Source: Thecaphora thlaspeos
Taxonomy: Eukaryota > Basidiomycota > Ustilaginomycetes > Urocystidales > Glomosporiaceae
Assembly: GCA_900291925.1 (NCBI GenBank)
Contig: UWYS01000005.1
Location: 372,001-436,000 of the forward strand
Length of the DNA stretch: 64,000 bases
Direction: 5' to 3'
Shown: positions 39,256 through 49,100 of the stretch, one piece after another
How the letters are laid out: each line of letters begins with the position of its first letter
How positions within the stretch are numbered: the first letter of the stretch is position 1
Program-made: the position numbers and the translations under genes
The notes under the pieces: generated by a model
The model's input: the letters and a program-made list of their open reading frames with translations, nothing else
Databases searched by the model: none
Told to the model about the DNA's origin: nothing

Positions 39256-40179
39256 ATGTTTGTCCTCTCCGAGATCGAGGACACGATCGCCGTGCATCCC
39301 AACCACTTCGGCATGCCCACCATCCAAGCCGTCTCGGACCAGATCAACCGCAAGTTTGCCAACAGAGTCCTCCAGGATGTCGGCCTCTGCGTTTCCCTCT
39401 TTGACATCTCCTCGTGCTCCGAGGGTAGGGTACGGTGGGGAGACGGCTTCCTCTACCACAAGGTCACCTTCCGGCTCATCGTCTTCCGGCCCTTCGTCAA
39501 CCAGGTCCTGGTGGGAAAGATCAAGAGCTCCGACGAAAACGGGATAAGGGTCACGATGGGCTTCTTCGACGACATCTACATCCCCGCACAGCTCATCCCG
39601 ACACCCTCGGCCTTCGATCACCAGGAGAGGGCCTTTTTCTGGCTCTTTGAAGCGAGGACGCCGCAGATTGCAGAGGATCCCCTACTCTCGGCGCCAGAAG
39701 AGAGGATGTACCTCGATCCGGGCGAGCTGATCAGGTTCAGCGTAGAGTCGGATCAGTTCTACGATGCAGAACCAGGCCCGCCCGCCGGCAACGAGGCCGG
39801 AGGAGGTCCTCAGGGCGCGGATCCGCACGGCAGAGAGGCGGTCAAGAAGGACTCGAGACCGCACTATTCACTCACTGTGAGTCACTCAGATCCATCAGCG
39901 GCCAAGTGCATCCCGAGATCTTCTTCTTCGTCCTCTTTCTTCTCCAGTCGACCTGACGTTCCTCCGTCCGTGCCTCTTGCCCACTTCCCAATGTGCCATT
40001 CGCAGTGCTCAATCTCCGGCCAGGGACTCGGTCTCGTCTCGTGGTGGGCAGGTGCGGAGCAGACGGACGCCGTTGCAGCCGAAGCGGACCAGCAGGGAGC
40101 AGAGGAAGCCTACGACTACGATCCCGCACAACCGGCAGAAGCCGTCGCCAACCACGTCGAAGGCGACCATCCGGCCTAG
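39256..40179 (+). CDS. RPC25: RNA polymerase III subunit RPC25 (POLR3H)
   Basis: Two exons, 39256-39876 and 40006-40179 (264 residues; yeast Rpc25 has 212). It is the Rpb7-like stalk subunit of RNA polymerase III, paired with Rpc17 and needed for initiation. The N-terminal tip domain is plain (MFVLSEIEDTIAVHPNHFG, INRKFANRVLQDVGLCVSLF), followed by the S1/OB domain (YHKVTFRLIVFRPFVNQVLV, GFFDDIYIPAQLIP, ERAFFWLFE, YLDPGELIRFSVES). Removing the 129-nt intron (GTGAGT...CGCAG) joins HYSLT to CSISGQGLGLVSWW, the expected C-terminal strand. The intron itself is open in frame, so unspliced RNA would also translate. An acidic Ala/Glu tail extends the C-terminus. The ATG sits in a good CCACCATG context. 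Confidence 0.95.
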   Translation: MFVLSEIEDTIAVHPNHFGMPTIQAVSDQINRKFANRVLQDVGLCVSLFDISSCSEGRVRWGDGFLYHKVTFRLIVFRPFVNQVLVGKIKSSDENGIRVTMGFFDDIYIPAQLIPTPSAFDHQERAFFWLFEARTPQIAEDPLLSAPEERMYLDPGELIRFSVESDQFYDAEPGPPAGNEAGGGPQGADPHGREAVKKDSRPHYSLTVSHSDPSAAKCIPRSSSSSSFFSSRPDVPPSVPLAHFPMCHSQCSISGQGLGLVSWWAGAEQTDAVAAEADQQGAEEAYDYDPAQPAEAVANHVEGDHPA

Positions 40180-40978
40180 ATCGACTACGAAGATGAGGTC
40201 TAGATGCGGATAGGCCGTCACTGCAGGTGGGAAACAGGTGGTGGGGAGCTCCGGTCCGTCGCATTTGACGCGCGATACCCGAGGGATTGTCGCAGTGCAA
40301 GTCGGCAGCTTTCCTTCACCCACGCACACATCAGATCAGCCAGGATCAATCTGTGTACAAAGCGACGCAATGCGATCGCGCATTCACTGCACAATCTCGA
40401 GCAAGGACGCCACCATGGCGCTGCAATAAGAGTGTATCATTGCGGGGAAAAGGATGACACAATGGGAAAGTCCAAACAAGAGGGACCGTCAGTCGCTCGC
40501 CTAAGGTGCACATCAACGTGTGGAATTGCTCAACAGGGGCGAAGTGACCTTGTGAACGCGGTTTCACGCCGCGCAAAAGGAGCCCGGCAGCAACCCGGCA
40601 AGACCGCATTTGCTTGGAGCACAAGGGTGATGAGGAAGAATGTGGGGAAGTCGATCCTTTGTTGTCAAAGCACATTGCGAGCGTCTCGGCGAGAAGCGAA
40701 AGAAGGGTAAGGTCTAAAGATCGAGACGCTGGTGGATTGGAAGGATGCTCTGAAGCCAGACGATGCGGACAGTTCCGTGAAGAGGTGCTGTGAAGGGAGC
40801 CGGACGGAGGGGAAGGAGGGGCTGGAGAGAGGCGCCATGAGATGGTAGGTATCGTTCACGGCGGCGCAGTTGCAGGTAAAAGGGGTATCCAGAGGGCGGC
40901 GACAGGCTAGCTTGTCGAATTCTCAGCGTCGGGAAAGGAATGGGTGTACGGGAAAGCTCTTTTCGGATGGAAGACGTC
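40180..40978. other. Convergent 3' intergenic region
   Basis: About 800 bases between the stops of RPC25 (+) and the RhoGAP gene (-). Less GC-rich than the genes. No repeat, RNA gene or convincing frame seen. Confidence 0.5.
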
Positions 40979-43025
40979 CTAGGGCGCCGGAACGGATGTG
41001 CTTGCCGCTGCCGTGCCGTTGCTGGCGTCGGACAGAATCTTGGACGATGGCGGCGTCGGCAGGCCGAGATCGTTAGCAAAGCTATCGTTGGATGACTGCG
41101 TCTGCTGCGGCTGTGTGACGGGCCCATTGAAGGTATTGCTCTTGCTCATAGCCGCCGACTGCGGTACGGAAAGCTGGCCCAGCACCAAGCCCTGTGTGTC
41201 GACGCGCGAGCTGGACGCGGCCCGGTTGAGCGGAGGCGGCGGGGGGACAAAGTCAGTCCGAAGCGTGGAGGCGGGAGGCGCATTCTTGCGTGCAGGCGAG
41301 GCCATCGAGGCGGAGGCGGCCTCGTTGATAGAGTTGCCTGCAGAAGCGCGAGGCTTCCTGGCCTTTCGAAGCGGGCTGGCGCCGTCGACCGCCTTGCGCG
41401 TCGGCGCCGTCCTGGTGCGCCTGACGCCAGTGGCGCCCTTCAGCGGGACGATGGCGGCGAGGCTCTCGACCGCCTCGCCGCTGACGTCAGGCGACGTGGT
41501 GCCGTTGGCCGAAGGCGGTTGGAAGCACGAAGCCGCCTCGTCATCGTCTATTGCCGCCGCCGCCTTTGATCCCTTGGTGAGGCCCCGACGCTTCGTCGGA
41601 GCTGGCGCCTTCTTGGACGGTCGGGCCGTTAGGCTTCGCATCAGCTTGGCTCCACCTCCCTCGTGAACCTCGAGCTCGCCCTGGTCCTCGTCCGAGTCCG
41701 AGGGCACGATGAGGTCCTCTCCCTCGAGCGGCTTCGAGACAGCGGTCAGCTCGTCCGTGTGGAAGCCGGCGATCGGCTGAGGCACCGAGCCAAGAATGAA
41801 CTGGTCCTGGTGCTGGATCAAGAACTCGAGAACCTCGACAGAGATCTTGTGCTCGATGGGCGACTGGAAGTGCGAGGGGTGCGAGATGATGCCCGGCTGA
41901 AAAATGACGGCCAGATTGCTCGCTGGCATCAGGTTCTTGTCGGCCTTTTGCGCAAAGACGGCGAGCAGGTCCAACACGTAGAGGAGGAGGTACTGATTGG
42001 CCGGGGGCATGCTAGTGATTAGTAGCCTGTAGGTCCAAATGGCGCTGTCGGCATCGAATGGCACCTTGGCCATCACGTTGCGGAACTCCGTGTAGAGATC
42101 CAGCGGGACGATCGGCTCCGGCATGTGGTTGAGGTACCGCCTCAGGACGCTCGCCGCGTCGTGAACGCTATACTTGGACCAGTCGACCGACTTGCCATAC
42201 TGTCGGAGAGGAAAGGGAGAGGGAGCGGATGGGAATGGTCGAAGAGGAGATGAGAACGAGGCGGACGTTAGTGAATTGCGTCTATCATTCGGTCGCGAAG
42301 TGGCTGCAGCCGCTCAAGTGGCCGCGATGGTCCGAAGCTGGCCGACTCACTCTTGGGGGCGAGTCGAACGTCTCTTGGAGTTCTTTCATCCTCTTTTGCG
42401 ATCCCGCGATCCTAAAGACTCCTTCCACTTCCGTTGCTGGAGTGGAGGAGGGAGAGGAGCCGGTTCAAGGCGCATAGAGAGAGTCGCGGCGTGGTGAGAG
42501 GATGGTCAGTCTATCGCTGCTGGACAACATCGGCCGCCAGGGCAAGCTGACGCCTCTCAAGCTGCGCGCCTTTGCCACCGGCAAGGCCTACCACTCACCA
42601 TTCCCCTTGAGGTAGAGCCCGACCTTGGCAACAATGATTGGCACATAACCCCAAACGTACTGCTGCCCGGCGTCGTCGGCGACGCTGATCGCGACGCTGG
42701 CGTATTTGAGGGATTGACGGAGCGGAACGCCAAAGACGCGCTGCTCCTGGACGACCTTTTTCTCCTTTTCCTTTGCCCCGGGGAGTCTGGTCTTTGTAAA
42801 GGCAGACCACCAGGCTCGGAGGCTAGCCTTGGTGTATGCCTGGTCTTCGGATGCGATTGAAGCGGCCATCCTTGTGCGTGAGTTGCTGTTGCTGTTCGTG
42901 TTGCTGTTGCCGCCAAATCTGGGCTGACCGACGCTGATAGGTGAGGCGACGTCGTCGGAGGGCTGGTTGTTGCTGTAGTTGGAGGCTTGGCCTCGAGAGA
43001 AGGACTTGCTCAGTGGGATCGGCAT
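40979..43025 (-). CDS. Rho GTPase-activating protein, Sac7/Bag7 type
   Basis: Three exons, 42599-43025, 42351-42436 and 40979-42199 (577 residues); donors GTGAGT, acceptors TCCAG and GACAG. The RhoGAP domain opens with VFGVPLRQSLKYASVAISV and YVWGYVPIIVAKVGLYLKGN. The small middle exon supplies ATEVEGVFRIAGSQKRMKEL with the arginine finger Arg151, and the next exon VDWSKYSVHDAASVLRRYL, PEPIVPLDLYTEFR and LMPASNLAVIFQPGI. This order and spacing is that of the fungal Sac7/Bag7/Rga subfamily, which turns off Rho1 in cell-wall and actin signalling. The second half (~360-577) is a basic, Ser/Ala/Pro-rich, probably disordered tail with an SDSDEDQGELE acidic patch. Target GTPase inferred from family, not shown here. 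Confidence 0.92.
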
Positions 43026-44313
43026 CGTCAGTCAGCCGCGCTGGACAAGTAGAGGCAGGTGCTTCCGGCGCGCGCACGCAGGCAGACGGGCGGACAGGAA
43101 AGGCGGCCTAACTTTTAGCTAGATCAAGTGGCGGAGGCGGCGGCGACTGCCCTCGGGTCACGGCCGAGGTGGGGAGGTCCCTTGACGCCGACAAAGGGGA
43201 GCGGCAACGTGAATTTGTAAAGTAGCCGGCGTCGTCGTGTCGGTGGGTGTAGCCAGAGATGAGACAAAGAGGGCGGGCGGCGCAATGTTTAAACCCAAAG
43301 GGAGCGCGCGGCGGATGGGCAGCGTCGGCTAGCAACCGGGACGGAGGCTGCTGGGTTGCAGGGGGCGTCGATGGAGAGACAGGCGGGCGAGCGAGCGAGA
43401 GACGGGTCTCTCACCCAGAAAGAGCGGCAAAAGTGGAGGTGCGATGGCAGCGGTGGTGGTGATGAGGAAGGGCAAGAAGGGGGGGCCAAAAAAGGGACAT
43501 AGCGGAGCAGGAGCTGGCCCGCCTCGCGTCTCACCCTGCCTGCTGCCTCCAAGTTGTCGATGGGCGAGGTGCCCGGGAAAGACATCGAGCCAAGGCGGGC
43601 AGGGCTGCCCTGCCCTGCCCTGCCCTGCCCTGGCACACCAAACACGCCGCAACCCGTGCCGATGCTCCTGCCACTTTATTATGATTAGGATTCTTGATTC
43701 CTTTATTTCACACGTTCCTTTCCCTCTGTTCCCGGCCATCCTGCGACAGAAGGTGCACAATCTTGAATGGGCAACTCTGTAGTTGACTGCAAGGCTGGTC
43801 GCTCGACGCAGACTGACACGACAGCCGCCAGCTGCGACCCTCTTTCGGCGGCGCATTGATCTTTGCCGTTCGGCAAGCACCATGAACCTGTGAGCCCCTC
43901 TTCCGAGCGGGGTCAAAGAGACGCTGCGACAACACATAGATTAATATTGCGACTGACAGAGGCGACGCGAGGCTCCTGTTGGCTCGATTATACATATAAC
44001 TACATATCGCCTTGCCTAGTAGCAAAGTCCATTTGCCCCCGGACAAGGGGAGGCGAGATCCAAGCAGAGCGCGGACTCAGACCATGAGCCGCGATCCCTG
44101 CGCACACATGGGGCTGACTGCGGAAGCCCTCGATCAATCTGTGACGCTTGGATCTAGGCGACGGGATGCGAGCGAACAAAGATCAGAGTAAGGACTGCGA
44201 ACGGCAATTAAACAAGAGACCGTATGTACAAGGTCAAGTTACAGAGACAGAGGGGGACAGAAAGAGAGCGAGAGGGAGAGAGGAGCGCAGATAGCAGTGA
44301 CAAGGCACGCTTC
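43026..44313. other. Intergenic region with CCCTG repeat
   Basis: 1.3 kb upstream of the RhoGAP gene and downstream of the small Lys-rich gene, both on the minus strand. Contains a (TGCCC)n tract at 43606-43633 and an A/T-richer stretch at 43.65-44.2 kb. No supported gene. Confidence 0.45.
43606..43633. repeat. (TGCCC)n microsatellite
   Basis: About five copies of a 5-base unit upstream of the RhoGAP gene. On the minus strand it reads (GGGCA)n. Confidence 0.85.
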
Positions 44314-45100
44314 TCACTTCTTGGCACCCCTGGTGGGCTGGGTGCGGGTACCCTTGGCGGGCTCCTTCTGTTCCTTTCTCTGCTTCTTCTCCTTTGGCTC
44401 CTTTGGCTCCCTTGCTGACGCCGACTCTTTCTTGCCGTTGGCCGCCTTCTCGCCATCATCCTTCTTCTCCTCCTTCTCGTCGGCCTCGTCATCATTTTTC
44501 TTTTTCTCTTTGTCGTCGTTGTCCTTCTTCTTCTCCTCTTGCTCCTCCTCGTCCTTCTTGTCGTCTGCCTTGCGCTTATCGCCGCCCTTGGAGGCGGGCT
44601 TCTTCTTTTCGCCTACGGGAGCGTCGGCCGCTTTGCGCTCACCCTTTTCGACGGCGTCCTTGTTAGGCTTTGGCGCGCCCTTGGAGGCCTCGTTGGGGTT
44701 GTCGCCCTGGTCCTCGTATCCGCCTCCCTTGGCCTCGTAGCGCTTCGACATCTCGGCGGCCTGTGGGGGCGGAGGTAGGACAAGAGATTTAGCATCGTGG
44801 CAGACGGAGGACGCAAAGAGACAAAAAGAAGAGGCTAATCAAGCCTAGGGGATGGAGACGGAGACAAGGTACCTTAAAAGCGGACCACTGACCCTTTCCA
44901 CCACCCTTTTCCATGTTCTTGACCTCTGTGCGATCGTCACAGAAAGGCATCGAGCGTGTGGTTAGCCAAGACGAACCTGCGGACAACGGCACGACCCCTC
45001 CGGCCGGCGAGTGGATGAAAAGCGACCAAGATCGGTACCTACCCTCCTTAGCCTCCTCCCTGAGCTTGGGATCGGTCGGCTTTCCCTTGGACGAAGGCAT
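44314..45100 (-). CDS. Small Lys/Glu-rich conserved fungal protein of unknown function
   Basis: Three exons: 45043-45100, 44873-44925 and 44314-44760 (185 residues). Introns are 117 and 112 nt with GTAGGT and GTACCT donors and CACAG acceptors. The assembled N-terminus reads MPSSKGKPTDPKLREEAKE, then EVKNMEKGGGKGQWSAFKAA and EMSKRYEAKGGGYED, then a long charged tail rich in Lys, Glu and Asp that is surely disordered. I recall small fungal proteins with the same D-PKLRE...GGGKGQWSA-x-K...YE-GGDYE layout, but no function is known to me. The conserved N-terminal 60 residues are split among three exons, so the gene is easily mis-annotated as the last exon alone. Confidence 0.8.
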
Positions 45101-45431
45101 CGTGCTTGATACCGGGCTGGGTTGGTGTATGGGTCTAGGCAGGTTAAGTTGTTCTTTGCCTTGTGTCTCCTAGCGGGAGGTTGTGAGCAAGACGCAAGAC
45201 CGAGCAGCGAGACGGCGGGGGAGGGCTCACAGGTAGGTAGAAGCGGCAGGCAAGGGTCAAAGGAGCACGGAAAGGTAAAGGAAGGGAGGAGGAAGGGAAG
45301 CAAGAACGGATGAGAGGGCAAGGGGGAGTGAACATGGCTTCCTCAAGGGACTCTTTCGTCCATCCATGCCGTCCATCTACAGTACATACCTACCTGACCC
45401 ACCTTCTCTCCGCCATTCTCGGCTCCTTGTG

Positions 45432-45463
45432 CCATCCATCCATCCATCCATCCATCCATCCAT
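45432..45463. repeat. (CCAT)8 microsatellite
   Basis: Eight perfect tetranucleotide units in the intergenic region between the small Lys-rich gene and VPS8. Confidence 0.95.
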
Positions 45464-46090
45464 GCGGTCCTCTTGGTGGCGGGACATTCGCTCAACCTTC
45501 TGACTAAGGGCAAGACCACATCATGTTCTCTCCATCGTCTCCACATTTTGCCCAGGCCGATGCTCGCACAGTGTGTGGTAGCCCGCGCCTGGCCCGCAAA
45601 TCGGCCCGCATCCTCACCTCGCCGCACGCACAGACGGGGGAAAGGTGGAGACGATTGATCAAAGGGCAGGCGGGCCTGGCTTGCTGCATCAGGGCCGGAC
45701 CCTGTCGCGCGTCCCACCTGTTTGGTGCATGTCTGCGTCTGACTTTCTTGTTTGCCCTCTGCATCGTGAGGCAGGATGGACAACTCAACATCCACCCCAC
45801 CCCCTACCCCCGAGCAAAAGCGAGGATGACCGAGACTGAGAGACCCGACGTGAAGCTCTATGTTTCTTGATTGGGCCACCCTTCTCTGATGCCTCCTGGT
45901 TGCTATTTTTTTCTCTTCTGTTCTGACCTCGTCGCAGCTGGTCGACCGGCGCTTGTCAGGCAGCCGACGCCGCAGCACTTGCCCACGCTGTGCTACTGCT
46001 AACGATCAAACACACTCCAACGGCAACGGTGTTGCGACCCGATCTTTCTCATTCAAAGATCACCGTGCAAGGAAGCAATAATGCTCAACA

Positions 46091-46109
46091 GGCCGGCCGG
46101 CCGGCCGGC
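46091..46109. repeat. (GGCC)n palindromic run
   Basis: GGCC repeated four times and more just past the VPS8 stop codon. Fully self-complementary, so it can form a hairpin in the 3' region of the VPS8 transcript. Confidence 0.85.
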
Positions 46110-46133
46110 GGTCGGAATTCGTCGCGTCGGCCT

Positions 46134-49100
46134 CTAGATTGCCATGGGCGTCTGACTCTCTCCAGCCGCCTGCGCCGCCGACGTCGCATCCAACCAGCAC
46201 GTCTCATGATACACCATCCCACTCTGCAAGACGACAATCGCATCGTACATCTTCTCCTGCGTCGTGACCGTTTCGTTAACCAGTCGCGTTCCTCCATCGT
46301 ACCCTCTACCAGTAGACGACCTCCTCTCCATCCCTTCGCCGCCGCGGTGGTATAACAAGTCGTCTGAAATTTGCCTCGTCATCGACGTCGCTGACCCTTC
46401 TGTCCCAGCCGTCGCTGAACAACTTCTAGCTCTCGCCATAGACGTCGATTGGGAGGGGAAAGCGTGTTCATCCTCCCTCTCCCTCCTACCTGTCGCTCCA
46501 TAGTCGATTCGAAGCGACATGCCAGAAGCGTAGGATGCAGAACGAAACATCAGGCTATCCGCAGAGGCCGAGAGCGACATACCGCTCGATCCCACCTGAC
46601 CATTGCCGACGAGCGACGAGGAAGGTCCAGAAAAGTATCCGTCAATGTCGTCGTCGAACCCTTGCGACGCGGTGATATTGCGCACGACGCCTTTGCCCTT
46701 GTCGATGCTGGGCGACGAGAGGAGTGCCGCTTTCTCGTCGTACGGCGTCATAGGTCGACGCCGCAGGGGAGTCTGTGGCACCGTGAGCGAGGAGATCGAG
46801 TTTTGACGAAGAACGCGTCGACGGAGGTTGCCTTCGCCGCTGCCGTTGCCCGGCGAGACGTCCAGGCCGCGATGGCGGCTCGAACGACGACTCATGCCTG
46901 TGCTGTCCGATAGACTGCTCCATACCGGTGCCGACGTTGGGTCTGAGCCGTTCGCCACCGTCGCCGCCATTGCCTTCCCTCGTTTCCGTCCCACAGCCAC
47001 GAGTCCGCAGCCAGAACATGTCGCCTGTCCGCTGGCAGGACGCCATCCCCGCTTGCGCTGGATCGTCAACCGTCGGAACTGGTTGAACGTGTCGCGCTCA
47101 AACAGCTTGTTGGTGATCTTGAGCAGGTCCGAACGCAGCTTGTACGCGCCCAGCATCCCTTCGAGTACCGCGCGGATCTCGGTGTAGTACTTGGCCAGCT
47201 GGACACCTTCGGAGCGCGCGCCGTCGTCGCCTACCAGACGCCGGAAGAGGTCGGGAAACGAGACAGCCTCGGCCGCCGTAGAGGCGATCAGCATCGAGAG
47301 CGTCTCTTGCACGATCTCACGACTCTCGGAGAGGATGCTCGAGATGCGCTGCTGCACGGTGCCGTGCTCCTCGTCGCCAGTCACACCATTTGACACCGTC
47401 ATTGCTGCCGCCGAGGTTAATGTTGACGATGACAGGCCGGCCACGTCGTGGACCAGCTTGACCAGGCTGCGCAGCAGGCGGAACCAGATCTCGTCTGCGT
47501 CAATCGGCTGCGGGCGCGCTACCGCCTTCTTCGGGCTCACCGGCGCTGTTTCCTCGTCGTCGCTGTCGTGCATTCCCGAGAAGTCGTTGGCCCGTTCAAT
47601 GCAGAGCCGCACCGCCATGCCGACGGCCTGCCTGACGCCGCCCAGCAGGCGCGAAGCCTCTGCGTTGGGCGTAAGAGCGGGGCCACCCCTCTCCTCCTCT
47701 TGCCGCGCGACGTCATCGTCCGAGGAAGAATGTACGACCTCGCCGAGACCGGCCGCTGCACCGGCCAAGATCTTGTCAAGCTCGTCAAAGGCCTCTTTGG
47801 CCCGACCCAGGCGGTCAAGGCACCAGAGGATCGCGTTGCCCGCGCCGATTGGGTCGCGCTGGCAGAATACGATGGCAGTCTCGAGGTCGAAGAAGTGGGC
47901 TCCGCGTGCGTCGAGGTTGCGAACGATGCTCCGCGGGTCCAGCCGGCTCAGCAGCTCGACAAAAAGGTCACGGCTCTCGTCGTCGAGATGGTCGGGCGAT
48001 GCAAAGGACACCAGCTCGTTGAAGCGATCGCCCTCGAAGTCGGCGGGGAGGCGTACGGCATCCTCACCTCCTTGCGATCCGGGCTCCACGTCGCCATCGA
48101 CCTGTCGCCTAGAGCTTTGCAGAACTTGCATCGGCTCAAAGAAGCAGCGCAGGAAGAGTAGGAGCCGGTTTTCGTCGCTCTGACGTAGAGTGTCGATGAC
48201 CGAAGAGTGCTGCAGGGGGTAGAAGCGATCGAACAGAGCGACCGTCTGGAGCGCGTCTGCCGCGAGCAAGTCTTCGACGGAGGCGACGAGCAGGGCGTGC
48301 AGCTTTGGCATCAACTCGGCGCGGCCCGATGACCTCAAGGCCTTTAGGACGACCTCTTCAATATGGGCGAAAGCCTGACGCTGCGGCTGTTGAAGCGACG
48401 CCGGCTCGACATTCTCCGTCGATGCCGTTGGAGAGCCGCCGCTGCCGAAGGCGTCGCGGATCAACATGGCGAGCAGGCGGTCCCAGTAGCCGCTCTGCCG
48501 AAAGGCCGACTGCAGGATGCGCACGAAGCCCGCGCGCTCGAAGTCATCGAGCCTCTGCTCAGTGTAGTCCGGTTTGTACATCGAGAGGAGGTACTCGGTG
48601 GCCAGCTGGCGGTCTTCCCGCGTCGTCGATGTCAACGAGACTTCGCGGTCGCAATTGCCGCTGCCCAACAACGACACCTCCGCATCGTCGAGGTCCGGGA
48701 GGGACAAAGCACGCAGGAGGTGGTCGACGTCGGCCGTTGCCAGCTTGATGAACTGCGGATACTTGGGCGCGTTCCTGGCAACAAAAATGTTGACAAACAT
48801 ACAGGACAGGGCCGGCAGCGCGGGCTGACTTTGGCCGGCGTCGTCACCACCCTGTCCATGAGCGTCGCCGTTCGCTGTCGTACTTTCCGGCGGCGACGCG
48901 AGTGCGCCAAGCTGTGGCGTGCCACCGGGCCGCGAGAGGTCCAAGAGGATATCGACAACGAGCTGGCGGCTGATGCGCTTCCCGAACAGATCCTCATCGT
49001 CGAGGAAGGGATCCTCGAATACCAGATCGAGAGCGTCGAGGAAGGCCTCAGCGTCAAACTCGAGAAAGAGGCGCAGATACGGATAGATGGGCTCCGAGGT

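Larger units (their letters stand above)
45101..46133. other. Intergenic region with CCAT and GGCC repeats
   Basis: 1 kb between the small Lys-rich gene (upstream side) and the VPS8 stop. Contains (CCAT)8 at 45432-45463 and a GGCC run at 46091-46109. A minus-strand frame at 45343-45978 lacks an ATG and reads through the CCAT repeat, so it was not called. Confidence 0.5.

Noticed and set aside
45343..45978. 211-codon minus-strand frame between the Lys-rich gene and VPS8
   Set aside because: No ATG start (begins at GTG), runs through the CCAT microsatellite (repeated MDGW), composition like a random frame.
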